Positions 17,545 to 26,599 of a stretch of DNA of 64,000 nt are shown one piece after another (the stretch's first letter is position 1; each line of letters starts with the position of its first letter). Origin of the DNA: Fuerstiella sp. Lineage in GTDB: Bacteria > Planctomycetota > Planctomycetia > Planctomycetales > Planctomycetaceae. The notes beneath the pieces are model-generated. The model was given only the letters and a program-made list of their open reading frames with translations. It had not been told where the DNA came from and did not search any database. Position numbers and translations under genes: made by a program. The stretch spans positions 1 through 64,000 of the forward strand of contig JAKVAY010000052.1 in assembly GCA_022447185.1 (NCBI GenBank), read 5' to 3'.

Positions 17545-17853
17545 CTAAAAGAAGGCAATCCGATCTTCGACATGCAGCTTAACTACCGCTTTTTTCCAGC
17601 TTCGAGTCCGCCCCAGTGCCGTGCGATGACGACGAGGTTTCCCCTTGCGATTTTGAGTCCGCACTTCTCCCACGCGCACATCCCACAATTCTTCAACCGC
17701 ACGCTTAATGTCATGCTTGGTAGCGAATGGATGGACTTCAAAGCTGTAAGCGTTCAGCCGCTCCGAAGCATGCATGCCCTTTTCCGTCACCAGCGGTCGC
17801 TTAATTACCTGATGCGATTCAAGCTGGACTCCTGATTTTATTTTCGCTGCCAT
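17545..17853 (-). CDS. rplW: 50S ribosomal protein L23
   Basis: L23 forms the docking site for trigger factor and SRP at the tunnel exit. The 102-residue sequence has VIKRPLVTEKGMHASERLNA (residues 17-36), FEVHPFATKHDIKRAVEELW and VRVGEVRTQNRKGKPRR. The segment AVEELWDVRV contains the family core. It lies 16 bases after rplD. Confidence 0.96.
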   Translation of the reverse strand: MAAKIKSGVQLESHQVIKRPLVTEKGMHASERLNAYSFEVHPFATKHDIKRAVEELWDVRVGEVRTQNRKGKPRRHRTALGRTRSWKKAVVKLHVEDRIAFF

Positions 17854-17869
17854 AATTCAAGTGTCCTCG

Positions 17870-18508
17870 TCAAGCCGTCGTCGCAGACGATCGACCGAGC
17901 AGCTGATCCATTGCTGCCACTGTCACAACAAGATTTCGATGGCGTAACAAATCCCAGGCATTCAGATCAGCTGCAGGCATCACACGAACATCCTGGATGT
18001 TACGAGCGGACCGCCACAAATTTGGGTCCAGACAATCCGTTGCCAGCAACACTGAAGTGCCTGCCACGCCGAGTGACTTCAGCGATTGCGCCACAACTTT
18101 TGTCTTCGGTTCACTGCAGTCCCACTGGGACAACATAATCGCCTGGTCATCCTGAAATTTACTCAACAATGCCATTTTTGTCGCCAGTTGAAGCGATTTA
18201 CGGGGCATCCGGTAACTGTAATCCCGCGGTTTTTTTGCAAAGGCATGACCGCCACCCCGGCGAACCGGCCCTCGCGCACTGCCGGCACGAGCACGACCAG
18301 TGCCCTTTTGGCGATAGAGTTTTTTGGTACTCCCCCTGACCATGCCCCGAGACTTGGTTCGCACCGTACCGACACGACGATTAGCCTCATACATCACCAC
18401 TGCATCATGCAGCAACTGCCGACTAACGCCGGCGGCCAATTCGGCAGGATCAAATTCGTACGATCCCGATTCAATGCCGGCCATATCTCGAATTGAAACG
18501 GAAATCAT
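17870..18508 (-). CDS. rplD: 50S ribosomal protein L4
   Basis: L4 extends a loop into the nascent-peptide tunnel and in enterobacteria represses the S10 operon. The 212-residue product starts MISVSIRDMAGIESGSYEFD. The tunnel loop reads RQKGTGRARAGSARGPVRRG (about residues 66-85), with the usual macrolide-site residues. The ATG at 18506-18508 lies 14 bases after rplC; a longer upstream reading would overlap rplC and is not L4-like. Confidence 0.95.
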   Translation of the reverse strand: MISVSIRDMAGIESGSYEFDPAELAAGVSRQLLHDAVVMYEANRRVGTVRTKSRGMVRGSTKKLYRQKGTGRARAGSARGPVRRGGGHAFAKKPRDYSYRMPRKSLQLATKMALLSKFQDDQAIMLSQWDCSEPKTKVVAQSLKSLGVAGTSVLLATDCLDPNLWRSARNIQDVRVMPAADLNAWDLLRHRNLVVTVAAMDQLLGRSSATTA

Positions 18509-18522
18509 TTCAGCATCCACAA

Positions 18523-19221
18523 CTACCTGCGGTTTTTCGCAGAATGACGCAGCACAACGAAGCCTCCCGCAGGACCCGGGACGGCACCGCAAACCAATAC
18601 CACGTTGTTTTCACCATCAACACGAACGATCTTCAGGTTGCGGATCGAGACACTGGTACCGCCGTATCGTCCGGCCATTCTGGTGCCTTTCAGAACCCGA
18701 GCTGGATCAGCACTCTGACCAATTGAACCAGGGTGACGATGCACCCGTTTGACACCATGACTTGCGCGTTGGCCGGAGAAATTGTGCCTTTTCATCACTC
18801 CAGCGTAGCCACGACCACGGGAATCCGCAATCACATCGACCCACTTCCATTCTGCCAGATGTGCAGCGGTCAGCAATTGACCGACCTCTAGGCCGTGCTC
18901 TCCATTTTCGCAGCGGAACTCTCGCGAAAAACGCCGAGGCTCACAATCCGCTTTTGGCACGGCCTGCTGACCTGCCGCCTGACGCATCTGCTGACGACGC
19001 CCGCCAATATCTGCCACCTGACCACGTTCCGCACGGCTGGCAATTCGGCGAGGCTTCTCGCCAAACCCCAATTGAATCGCGTGATAACCATCACGATCAA
19101 TCGTACGAACCTGAGTCACGACGCACGGTCCTGCCTCAAGGACCGTAACAGGAACAATTGTTCCGTCCTCTTGGTAGACCTGCGTCATTCCGATTTTTTG
19201 ACCAAGCAGACCGACTGGCAT
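18523..19221 (-). CDS. rplC: 50S ribosomal protein L3
   Basis: L3 folds near the peptidyl-transferase centre. The 232-residue product starts MPVGLLGQKIGMTQVYQEDG and has GYAGVMKRHNFSGQRASHGV and RHPGSIGQSADPARVLKGTR, which includes the Gln methylated by PrmB in other bacteria. A Gln/Arg-rich stretch near residue 75-90 is variable in the family. Start at 19219-19221. It follows rpsJ by 107 bases. Confidence 0.96.
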   Translation of the reverse strand: MPVGLLGQKIGMTQVYQEDGTIVPVTVLEAGPCVVTQVRTIDRDGYHAIQLGFGEKPRRIASRAERGQVADIGGRRQQMRQAAGQQAVPKADCEPRRFSREFRCENGEHGLEVGQLLTAAHLAEWKWVDVIADSRGRGYAGVMKRHNFSGQRASHGVKRVHRHPGSIGQSADPARVLKGTRMAGRYGGTSVSIRNLKIVRVDGENNVVLVCGAVPGPAGGFVVLRHSAKNRR

Positions 19222-19328
19222 AGCATCCACCGGCGCGACACACAAAAAAAGTATAAGACCGCCCTCAAACTGCACACTGAGCGCAACCAAGGACATCGAG
19301 AAGACCCTGCATCAGTCCAAAACCAATC

Positions 19329-19658
19329 TCAGGCTCCGGCTGTTGCCTTAATCTTAATATCAACCCCAGCAGGGAGAGACAACTTGTTCAACGCGTCAAT
19401 TGTCTTTCCCGTCGGCTGACAAATATCAATTAACCGTTTGTGGGTCCTAATCTCAAACTGCTCTCGCGACTTCTTATCAATGTGCGGACTTCTCAACACC
19501 GTATACCGCTCAATTCGAGTCGGCAACGGTATCGGCCCATGCACAATTGCCCCTGTTCGTTTCGCAGTATCTACGATATCTGCGGCAGATTGATCCAAGA
19601 CCGAATGGTCATACGCTTCCATCCGAATCCGGATACTTTCTCCGCCAGCACGAGCCAC
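19329..19658 (-). CDS. rpsJ: 30S ribosomal protein S10, GTG start
   Basis: S10 is a 30S head protein and the partner of NusG in transcription-translation coupling. The 109-residue product has [20 protein letters not shown] and [20 protein letters not shown], and ends in [15 protein letters not shown]. The start codon is GTG at 19656-19658 with AGGTGG about 8 bases upstream. It is the first gene of the S10 operon and has a strong sigma70-type promoter 66 bases upstream. Confidence 0.97.
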   Translation of the reverse strand: MARAGGESIRIRMEAYDHSVLDQSAADIVDTAKRTGAIVHGPIPLPTRIERYTVLRSPHIDKKSREQFEIRTHKRLIDICQPTGKTIDALNKLSLPAGVDIKIKATAGA

Positions 19659-19723
19659 CGCAAACCACCTTGAGGACAGAAGTTACGTAAATTCAGGCAC
19701 CGCCCGAAATCAGGGAATCCAAC

Positions 19724-19752
19724 ATCTTAGGTATGGTGTCGAAATCTGTCAA
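19724..19752 (-). promoter_or_regulatory. Sigma70-type promoter of the S10 operon
   Basis: On the minus strand a perfect -35 TTGACA (19747-19752) is followed after 17 bases by TAAGAT (19724-19729). Predicted transcription start is near 19717, giving a 5' leader of about 60 bases before rpsJ. This is the clearest promoter in the ribosomal region, read by eye. Confidence 0.75.
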
Positions 19753-19774
19753 CGATTCGCGCCGGAGAATCAAC

Positions 19775-19791
19775 GGGAATCATGAATTCCC
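19775..19791 (-). other. Hairpin after fusA
   Basis: GGGAAT and ATTCCC form a 6-base perfect stem with a 5-base loop just downstream of the fusA stop and upstream of the S10 promoter. No T-run follows, so it is at most a weak or factor-assisted terminator. Confidence 0.35.
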
Positions 19792-19803
19792 ATCAACAGG
19801 ATG

Positions 19804-21876
19804 CTAACCCATGACTCCCTCGGGAGCTTCGGCATAGCGGCACGGTTCCATCGAAAACGAGGCGCGACCCTGGGAAAGACTGCGAATCTGAGTTGAGTAT
19901 CCAAACATCCTGATCAATGGGGCTTCGGCTTTCAGTACACAAAGATCACCTCGTCGTTCAGAATTTACGATCAACGCGCGTCGTGCGTTAAGATCTGACT
20001 GGATGTTTCCGACAAACTCTTCCGGCGTGACGACTTCGACCTGCATAATCGGCTCGAGCAGAATCAGTTGTCCTTCCTGCAAGAGGCGGTTGAAGGCCTG
20101 CCGCGCTGCGGAGCGGATCGCGGGCTCCTTTGATTCGTCCTGACGATATTCAACTCCTGTGACCGTCATTCTCAGTCCCATGATTGGGTTTCCATAGACA
20201 CCTCCGCCGCGGCCTTGTTGTTTCAATTCGTCCTGCAGAACGTCCAGCAGCGACTTCGGCATCACATCAGGTGAGAGCCGATGAGTCACGGTCACCGATT
20301 CCTCCTGACTCTCCACATCCTCCGCAGTCAGTGAGATACCAAAAAATAAATTTGATGTCGGCGTTGCGACACTGAATTCTGTTGAAACATCAACGGCTCC
20401 GCGCAATCGTTCCCGATAACTCACACGAGGCTTATGGACGCGTACTTTGAGATTAAAGTCGCGCTCCAGGCGATGTACGACGACCTCGATGTGCAATTCG
20501 CCCATTCCACTGATGATTGTCTGACCGGTCTCTGGATCCACTGATACCCGAAATGTTGGATCCTGGCGTTCCAGACGCTCCAGCGTCTGTACCAGTTTCT
20601 TTCGGTCCCCACTGGATTCAGGCTCCACGGCCACTGAGATCACAGTTTCCGGGAACCGAATTTGTTCAAACTGGACGGGTTTCTGCGGATCGGCGAGCGT
20701 ATCTCCTGTGGCGGTTTCCCTGGGGCCGATGATGCCGCAAATATCTCCTGCTGATACCTGCTCTGCTTTTTCGCGTGCATCCGACTGGATGTGCCACAAC
20801 TGTGTGACCAGTTCTTTCTTTCCGGTTCGAGGATTCAGTAGTCGCGAATGTCCCTTAAGGATGCCCGAGTACACGCGAGCAAAATAGAGGTCACCGTGGA
20901 CATCTGACTGGATTTTGAAGATCAGAACCGATGTCGGCTCGGCAGGATCCGCCTTCCGTTCCACAAGACTGCCTTTAGATTTCTGACCGGTATCGACGCC
21001 TTGAACGGCAGGACGATCGAGCGGACTTGGCAGCAGTTCGACAATTGTGTCCAGCAGTGGCTGAACGCCAATATAATCCAGGGATGATCCGCAAAGAACA
21101 GGATGGAAGCGGCCTTCGATCACGCCCTTCCGAAGCGCTCGTGTCACGAGTTCTCGTGGAGCGTCTTCCGTCTCCATCCAGCATTCCATGAGTTCATCGT
21201 CAATGTCAGACAACGTGTCAAATAACTCGGCACGCCGAATTTGAGCTTCGTCCTGCAGGTGATCCGGGATTTCCTCCTGGCGGAACTCGGCACCTCGCGA
21301 TTGTATGTCCCAGTACATTGCTTTCATCGACAGTAAATCGATGACTCCACGGAACCCGTCCGGATTTGTTGCCGGGCCTTCCCCAACAGGCATCTGCACG
21401 GGTAAAGGCGTCGCACCCAGACGTGACTTCATGACATTCAGAACCGAAGCGAAGCTTGCTCCGATTCGATCCATCTTGTTGATGTAGCACAGACGGGGTA
21501 CTGAGTAGCGATCCGCCTGCCGCCATACAGTCTCACTTTGAGCTTCAACACCTTCCACCGCACTGAAAATGACGACCGCTCCGTCCAGGACTCGCAGGCT
21601 GCGTTCGACTTCAGCCGTGAAATCAACATGACCGGGGGTATCGATGATATTGATAATTCGATCTTTCCACTGGCATGTCACTGCCGCTGAGTAAATTGTG
21701 ATTCCGCGCTGAGCCTCTTCCGGGTCAAAATCCGTCTGAGTTGTTCCGTCATCGACATTTCCCATGCGGTGCGACGCGCCGGTGTAATACAGAATGCGCT
21801 CAGTGGTCGTCGTTTTTCCGGCGTCAATGTGAGCGATGATGCCAATATTTCGCAGAGATTCGATTGACCGGACCAT
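19804..21876 (-). CDS. fusA: Elongation factor G
   Basis: EF-G catalyses GTP-dependent translocation. The 690-residue protein shows AHIDAGKTTTTERILYYTG (G1), RGITI (G2), DTPGHVDF (G3) and NKMDR (G4), then domains II-V including GMGELHIEVVVHRLERDF. The effector region reads TDFDPEEAQRGITIYSAAV instead of the common MDWMEQEQERGITITSAAT; this resembles the alternative EF-G lineages described in spirochetes, planctomycetes and deltaproteobacteria (spdEFG), but I cannot assign spdEFG1 or spdEFG2. It lies between the rpsLG unit and the S10 operon, separated from rpsG by 4.1 kb. Confidence 0.92.
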   Translation of the reverse strand: MVRSIESLRNIGIIAHIDAGKTTTTERILYYTGASHRMGNVDDGTTQTDFDPEEAQRGITIYSAAVTCQWKDRIINIIDTPGHVDFTAEVERSLRVLDGAVVIFSAVEGVEAQSETVWRQADRYSVPRLCYINKMDRIGASFASVLNVMKSRLGATPLPVQMPVGEGPATNPDGFRGVIDLLSMKAMYWDIQSRGAEFRQEEIPDHLQDEAQIRRAELFDTLSDIDDELMECWMETEDAPRELVTRALRKGVIEGRFHPVLCGSSLDYIGVQPLLDTIVELLPSPLDRPAVQGVDTGQKSKGSLVERKADPAEPTSVLIFKIQSDVHGDLYFARVYSGILKGHSRLLNPRTGKKELVTQLWHIQSDAREKAEQVSAGDICGIIGPRETATGDTLADPQKPVQFEQIRFPETVISVAVEPESSGDRKKLVQTLERLERQDPTFRVSVDPETGQTIISGMGELHIEVVVHRLERDFNLKVRVHKPRVSYRERLRGAVDVSTEFSVATPTSNLFFGISLTAEDVESQEESVTVTHRLSPDVMPKSLLDVLQDELKQQGRGGGVYGNPIMGLRMTVTGVEYRQDESKEPAIRSAARQAFNRLLQEGQLILLEPIMQVEVVTPEEFVGNIQSDLNARRALIVNSERRGDLCVLKAEAPLIRMFGYSTQIRSLSQGRASFSMEPCRYAEAPEGVMG

Positions 21877-22024
21877 TTGCCAGAGACCTTTAGACTTCAG
21901 AGTTCAATTAGAGACACCGGACAATTACAACGACGAAGATTCGAACGGATGGCGGAATCATGAATCTTTAGTCTCTCCCGACACGGTTGATGGTCGGGAT
22001 TACTCATTTCACAGGCGCAGTCAT

Positions 22025-23368
22025 TCAGCCACGCGGCCGCATGCGCGTGGTGAATTCTTTCATGAGAATTCTGAGTGCTGCTGCGTATGCAGACAGATTG
22101 CCACCGGATGAGCAGTCTTTTCCGGCAGCAGTTGCCATTTGCGCCAACTGTGTCAATTTGACTGTATCCAGTTTCCAGCCGTTGTCGGTCGCTGCAGTGG
22201 TGAGCTCACTGTGAGCCCGTGCCAGTAAATCAAGGAACTCTGTACGCACTTCGGCAGACTCCCGGCGATAGGGAGATAATTCAACAGGCTCGCGAGCTCC
22301 AAGTTGTGCCAGTTTCGCAGGACGATTCGCCTTATCAACTTCGACAGTTGCTGACCCTTGAGTGGAAATGATCAATTGCACAAATCCCAAAATGAGTGCA
22401 CCCGAGACAAGACTGAGCCCTAAACTCTTATATTCGGTCATTAACAGGGTCAGTCCGGTGAATGCCAGTACACCAAATAACGCAGTTGCTAACCGAGTTC
22501 GCTTTGCACGGAGTGTCCTCTGTGTCTGCCTGATTGCCGGAACCACCTCTTTGTCCATCCTGGCGATCTGAGCCGCCTGTGATTCGACAGTAAGTGCAGT
22601 GATTGGCGGATACTCTTCTACGACGGCGATCACCACAGTTGTATTGTCCGAGCCTCCACGAAAATTTGCCAGATCAATCAACAGCCGTGAAGCATCGTCT
22701 ACCGGCAATACATCCACGATCGCGCCAATTTCAGAATCTGTGACATGCCCCGTCAGCCCATCGGAACACAGTACAAATCGATCGCCGCTGCGCACATCAA
22801 AGGGACCTTCAATATCAATTTCCACGTTCTTGTCAGGACCGAGGCAGCGAGTAATCACGTTGCGAGGATGCAGTGATTCGGAATTTTCGGCGCTTGCGTG
22901 CCCCTGACGCATCATTTCCCACTGCAGGCTGTGATCGAAAGTGAGCTGTTCGATCACGTCGTTGCGAATACGGTAAATCCGGCTGTCACCGACATGTCCA
23001 ATCCATGCTCCATTGCCAGACAGAGACAGCGTGCTGCATGTGGTCCCCATGTCAGCAAATTCAGGGTTTTCGCGAGCCTTGTCGCCAATAGCCCGATTTG
23101 CGGCTGCGAATGCTTCGTCCAGTCGCCCGGACGGGGTTTCGGCATTCGATTTTACAAATGCCAGCGGAAGTGTCTCAACAGTAATGCGACTGGCGAGATC
23201 TCCAACGGAATGTCCACCCATCCCATCGGCTACCACGAACAAATGGCCCATCTCAACCCATTCGGAATACTCTTTACACAAACGCACAGCCAGCGAGTCC
23301 TGATTGGCGGAACGCCGCATTCCCACATCGGTGAGTGATGCATACTGCACCACTGGCTGGGCACTCAT
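22025..23368 (-). CDS. PP2C-type serine/threonine protein phosphatase with C-terminal membrane segments
   Basis: Residues about 1-245 form a PP2C domain: TDVGMRRSANQDS (13-25), VADGMGGHSVGD (46-57), GHVGDSRIYRI, FVLCSDGLTGHV and GGSDNTTVV. All metal-binding Asp residues are visible. A linker, two hydrophobic segments (ATALFGVLAFTGLTLLM and LVSGALILGFVQLII), and a cytosolic helical tail follow. The product would dephosphorylate Ser/Thr substrates at the membrane, usually opposite Hanks-type kinases; no kinase is nearby. The ATG at 23366-23368 gives the typical short N-terminus before the domain; a longer frame of 40 residues upstream is not PP2C-like. It sits inside the split str cluster. Confidence 0.9.
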   Translation of the reverse strand: MSAQPVVQYASLTDVGMRRSANQDSLAVRLCKEYSEWVEMGHLFVVADGMGGHSVGDLASRITVETLPLAFVKSNAETPSGRLDEAFAAANRAIGDKARENPEFADMGTTCSTLSLSGNGAWIGHVGDSRIYRIRNDVIEQLTFDHSLQWEMMRQGHASAENSESLHPRNVITRCLGPDKNVEIDIEGPFDVRSGDRFVLCSDGLTGHVTDSEIGAIVDVLPVDDASRLLIDLANFRGGSDNTTVVIAVVEEYPPITALTVESQAAQIARMDKEVVPAIRQTQRTLRAKRTRLATALFGVLAFTGLTLLMTEYKSLGLSLVSGALILGFVQLIISTQGSATVEVDKANRPAKLAQLGAREPVELSPYRRESAEVRTEFLDLLARAHSELTTAATDNGWKLDTVKLTQLAQMATAAGKDCSSGGNLSAYAAALRILMKEFTTRMRPRG

Positions 23369-23641
23369 GTTGTCGCATCCCAACACTGCGGCAGTCGCCG
23401 CAATCGTGCCATCGGTTTGCATGCGACCAGTGCGCCACCAAAGCACACAGCTCTTTCCAGTCGACCTAAGGAACTGGAGAGCCAGCACATAGTCTCAAAC
23501 CTTCGGCAATGGATCCACTGCCAGTGTAATCCCCGTCCAGGACAACGCAACCCGTCAGAGACACGAGACCGACGATGAAGAGGAATGACTGTCAAACTAC
23601 TTTTGACGGAATCAACTCAAAGGGTTTTCAGTTAGCAACAG

Positions 23642-24040
23642 TTACAGTCCGTGCGTTGCTTCACTCCGCAGGGAATTCGCGCGCCCGACTACATCCGCTG
23701 ATGAATCGCGTCGTTGCGGCTGCATGCCAATTCGAACTTGGCGACGATCCTGAATATGCGTTCCCGCAAAGTTGTCGCTCAGGAATTCGAACGGAAATCG
23801 CTGATACCAGGGCGCCCCGAATTTGATGAGCTGACGTTGAGTTTCGTACCCGTCCTTGAGCAACTCGACCCGTCGTTCTCCATACCACGTATAGTCAAAC
23901 GAAGCGGGAGTATACCCGATCACTTTGCCGTCGATTTTTGCAAGGGCGCCGGGAGGATCCGAATGGATGGTCACGCGTCGATGAACGCACCCCGACAGGA
24001 GCAACAGCATAAGAATGGGGAGAAAAAACCGTAATAACAT
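23642..24040 (-). CDS. PEGA-domain lipoprotein
   Basis: The 132-residue protein begins MLLRFFLPILMLLLLSGCVH, a lipoprotein signal with lipobox LSGC. Residues about 22-70 (RVTIHSDPPGALAKIDGKVI, then TPASFDYTWYGERRVELLKDGYE) match the PEGA repeat, a small beta domain linked to cell-envelope and S-layer proteins. The start at 24038-24040 was chosen because it opens the lipoprotein signal; the upstream in-frame residues are not signal-like. It follows the sulfatase divergently and precedes the PP2C gene on the same strand. Function is unknown. Confidence 0.82.
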   Translation of the reverse strand: MLLRFFLPILMLLLLSGCVHRRVTIHSDPPGALAKIDGKVIGYTPASFDYTWYGERRVELLKDGYETQRQLIKFGAPWYQRFPFEFLSDNFAGTHIQDRRQVRIGMQPQRRDSSADVVGRANSLRSEATHGL

Positions 24041-24233
24041 CGTGGCATCCGTGCCGACAGTCCGAACCTCGCGCAACACACCTCCTGCAGACTTGATACC
24101 CGCATCGTATCTGGGATGTCCAAATCATGCCAAGACCAGTTCGATTTGCTCTGTCGATCGCTTGACCCTGAAAGAGGGGGGTCACATCATAGAACACTCA
24201 GTTTTCCGACACTTTTCTGACCCGGAAGTCCAC

Positions 24234-25829
24234 ATGGCACTCTTTCATCCCCAGACTGTTTCAGTTGTTGTTTTCGTGGCATGTATCTCGTCGGTTCTGG
24301 CAGCCGATCGTCCCAATATTGTGTTTATTTTCACTGATGATCACGCTCCTCATGCTATCGGTAGCTACAACGGCTGGCTGAAAGATGTGAACCCGACACC
24401 CAACATCGACCGACTCGCTTCCCAGGGGATCCTGTTCCAAAACAGCTTCTGCACGAACAGCATCTGTGGCCCAAGTCGTGCCGTCATTCAGACTGGAAAG
24501 CACAGTCACCTTAATGGTTTCATGCGCAACGGTAACAAGTTCGACGGTGATCAGCAGACATTTCCAAAACTGCTCAGGAAGGCCGGATATCGAACAGCGA
24601 TCACAGGGAAATGGCATCTTGGCACTGATCCGCAGGGCTTCGACTACTGGAAGATCCTGCCTGGACAGGGAGCCTACTACAATCCAGTATTTCGCAGCCC
24701 GACTGGCACAGAAATGATTGAGGGACACTGCACAGACATTGTCACCGATCTCGCACTGGCCTGGCTCGAAGAACAGGTGAACAGCGAACAGCCGTTCATG
24801 TTGATGTGTCAACACAAGGCCCCACACAGACCATGGATGCCGGCACTACGGCATCTCAATCTCTACGATGACATCGACATCCCGGAACCAGCGACGCTAT
24901 TCGATAACTATGAAGACAACGCCAGTCCTCTTCGGCACCATGAAATGGGAATCGATCGGCACATGGATCTGATCTCAGACTGCTTTGGACCGGAGTTTCC
25001 GAATCGGACACCAACCAATAAATCGAGAGATCTGTCAGGAATCCGGAACCTCAGGAAGATGACGCCCGCACAGCGAGCCACCTGGGATGCTGCATTTGAT
25101 CCAAAGAATAACGAACTTCGAAAACTGTCACTGTCTGGCAGGGAACTCGTTCGCTGGAAATACCATCGTTACATTCGTAACTACCTCAGGTGTGTTAAGG
25201 GAATCGACGAAAGTGTGGGACGATTGCTGAATTTCCTGTCGGCGAAGGGATTGGACAAAAACACCATTGTTATTTACTCCTCTGACCAGGGATTCTTTCT
25301 CGGCGATCATGGCCTGTTCGACAAGCGGTGGATGTACGAAGAGTCACTTGCCATGCCACTGATTATTACATGGCCGGGTGTCACACCGCCTGGCACTGTG
25401 AACACTGACCTGGTTCAGAATCTGGACTATGCAGAAACCTTTCTTGACCTCGCGCAGGCGCCTGTCCCTGATGACATGCAGGGTCGATCTCTTGTTCCGC
25501 TGCTGAACGGCACAACACCCACTGACTGGCGTAAATCAATTTACTACCACTACTATGAATACCCGAGTTATCACATGGTGGCTCGACACAATGGTCTCCG
25601 CACGAAAAAGTACAAACTGATTCATTTTTATCAGTTTGATGAATGGGAATTCTACGACCTGCTGGAAGATCCCGACGAACTTCGAAACCAATACAGCAAC
25701 CCTCGCTACGCCGACATCGTGACTCGGCTGAAGGGGCGTCTGGCCTCGCTGAAAAAAGACTACCGGGATGACTCTGGCACCAGTCGCTTCACGCCGCAGC
25801 AACGCAGAAAATTCCGGCCCGCAGGCTGA
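24234..25829 (+). CDS. Secreted formylglycine-dependent sulfatase
   Basis: The 531-residue product has a signal peptide (ending near VLAADRP), then PNIVFIFTDDH with metal-binding Asp35-Asp36. The sulfatase signature CGPSR (Cys78 to Arg82) is the site of formylglycine formation, and TGKWHLG follows. The C-terminal part (YYHYYEYPSYHMVARHNGLR and EFYDLLEDPDELRNQYSNP) matches the DUF4976 domain of polysaccharide sulfatases of the S1 family. It probably hydrolyses sulfate esters of sulfated glycans in the periplasm. The ATG at 24234 has GGAAG nearby; TTGACC near 24162 could be a -35. It is the only plus-strand gene between 5.8 and 41.8 kb. Substrate is not deducible. Confidence 0.93.
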   Translation: MALFHPQTVSVVVFVACISSVLAADRPNIVFIFTDDHAPHAIGSYNGWLKDVNPTPNIDRLASQGILFQNSFCTNSICGPSRAVIQTGKHSHLNGFMRNGNKFDGDQQTFPKLLRKAGYRTAITGKWHLGTDPQGFDYWKILPGQGAYYNPVFRSPTGTEMIEGHCTDIVTDLALAWLEEQVNSEQPFMLMCQHKAPHRPWMPALRHLNLYDDIDIPEPATLFDNYEDNASPLRHHEMGIDRHMDLISDCFGPEFPNRTPTNKSRDLSGIRNLRKMTPAQRATWDAAFDPKNNELRKLSLSGRELVRWKYHRYIRNYLRCVKGIDESVGRLLNFLSAKGLDKNTIVIYSSDQGFFLGDHGLFDKRWMYEESLAMPLIITWPGVTPPGTVNTDLVQNLDYAETFLDLAQAPVPDDMQGRSLVPLLNGTTPTDWRKSIYYHYYEYPSYHMVARHNGLRTKKYKLIHFYQFDEWEFYDLLEDPDELRNQYSNPRYADIVTRLKGRLASLKKDYRDDSGTSRFTPQQRRKFRPAG

Positions 25830-25961
25830 ATACTTCGAGGACTTCCAACTGTCGGATCCCGCACTTCAGAACGTGACACCGGAGAACTCGTTCTGTTTCG
25901 AAAACAGACCTCGTTCAGACGCTGGCAAAACGACGAAAATGGACCGCTTAGCCGGTCGGAT

Positions 25962-25988
25962 AAAATTGCCAACAATCCTGTTGTTGGC
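25962..25988 (-). terminator. Intrinsic terminator after rpsG
   Basis: GCCAACAA and TTGTTGGC form a perfect 8-base stem with a 5-base loop (25968-25988), starting 6 bases past the rpsG stop on the minus strand. It is followed by AATTTTATCC, a short T-run. The sequence lies between the convergent sulfatase and rpsG and so ends the rpsL-rpsG transcript before the interruption. Confidence 0.7.
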
Positions 25989-25993
25989 CCTGT

Positions 25994-26467
25994 TTACCAT
26001 GCGAAATGGGCAAAAGCTTTGTTAGCGTCTGCCATGCGGTGGACGTTTTCACGTTTCGTCATAGCTGAACCCTCACGCCGAAAGGCGGCCATGAGTTCGT
26101 CTGCCAGTGAACGATGAATCGGTCGCCCCTTCTTACTGCGAACAGCTTCAAGCAGCCAGCGAATTGACAGTGTTTGCTGTCGACGCGGACTCACCGGAGT
26201 TGGAACCTGATAGGTCGCACCACCGACACGCTTGGAGCGTACTTCAATCGCCGGCTTGACGTTGTCCACTGCTGTCATAAAGACCTCCAGTGGCTCCTCG
26301 TCCGGCATCTGTTTCTGAATATAATCCAGCGCATCGTAAACAACTTTTGTTGCGATACTCTTTTTGCCATCGTACATCAGACAGTTGACGAACTTGGACA
26401 ACAACAGCGAATTGTAGCGGGTGTCCGGTTTGAGCTGTTCGGCACTCGCAGTGAATTTCTGGACCAT
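25994..26467 (-). CDS. rpsG: 30S ribosomal protein S7
   Basis: S7 nucleates assembly of the 30S head and lies at the E site. The 157-residue product shows [40 protein letters not shown] (about 70-89), and [20 protein letters not shown] near the C-terminus. Length is normal. It follows rpsL by 132 bases and is ended by a hairpin terminator. fusA, usually next, lies 4.1 kb farther on. Confidence 0.97.
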   Translation of the reverse strand: MVQKFTASAEQLKPDTRYNSLLLSKFVNCLMYDGKKSIATKVVYDALDYIQKQMPDEEPLEVFMTAVDNVKPAIEVRSKRVGGATYQVPTPVSPRRQQTLSIRWLLEAVRSKKGRPIHRSLADELMAAFRREGSAMTKRENVHRMADANKAFAHFAW

Positions 26468-26599
26468 AACCTGATCAATGCGTTCAGGAAGAAAAAAGCG
26501 GTGGCCGGACCACAGCAGAATAATAAACTATAACCGAGACTGTTTTTATCTCAACGATGTGTGAAATCGCGATGATAGACGAACCTCTGTGAGCCGTAT

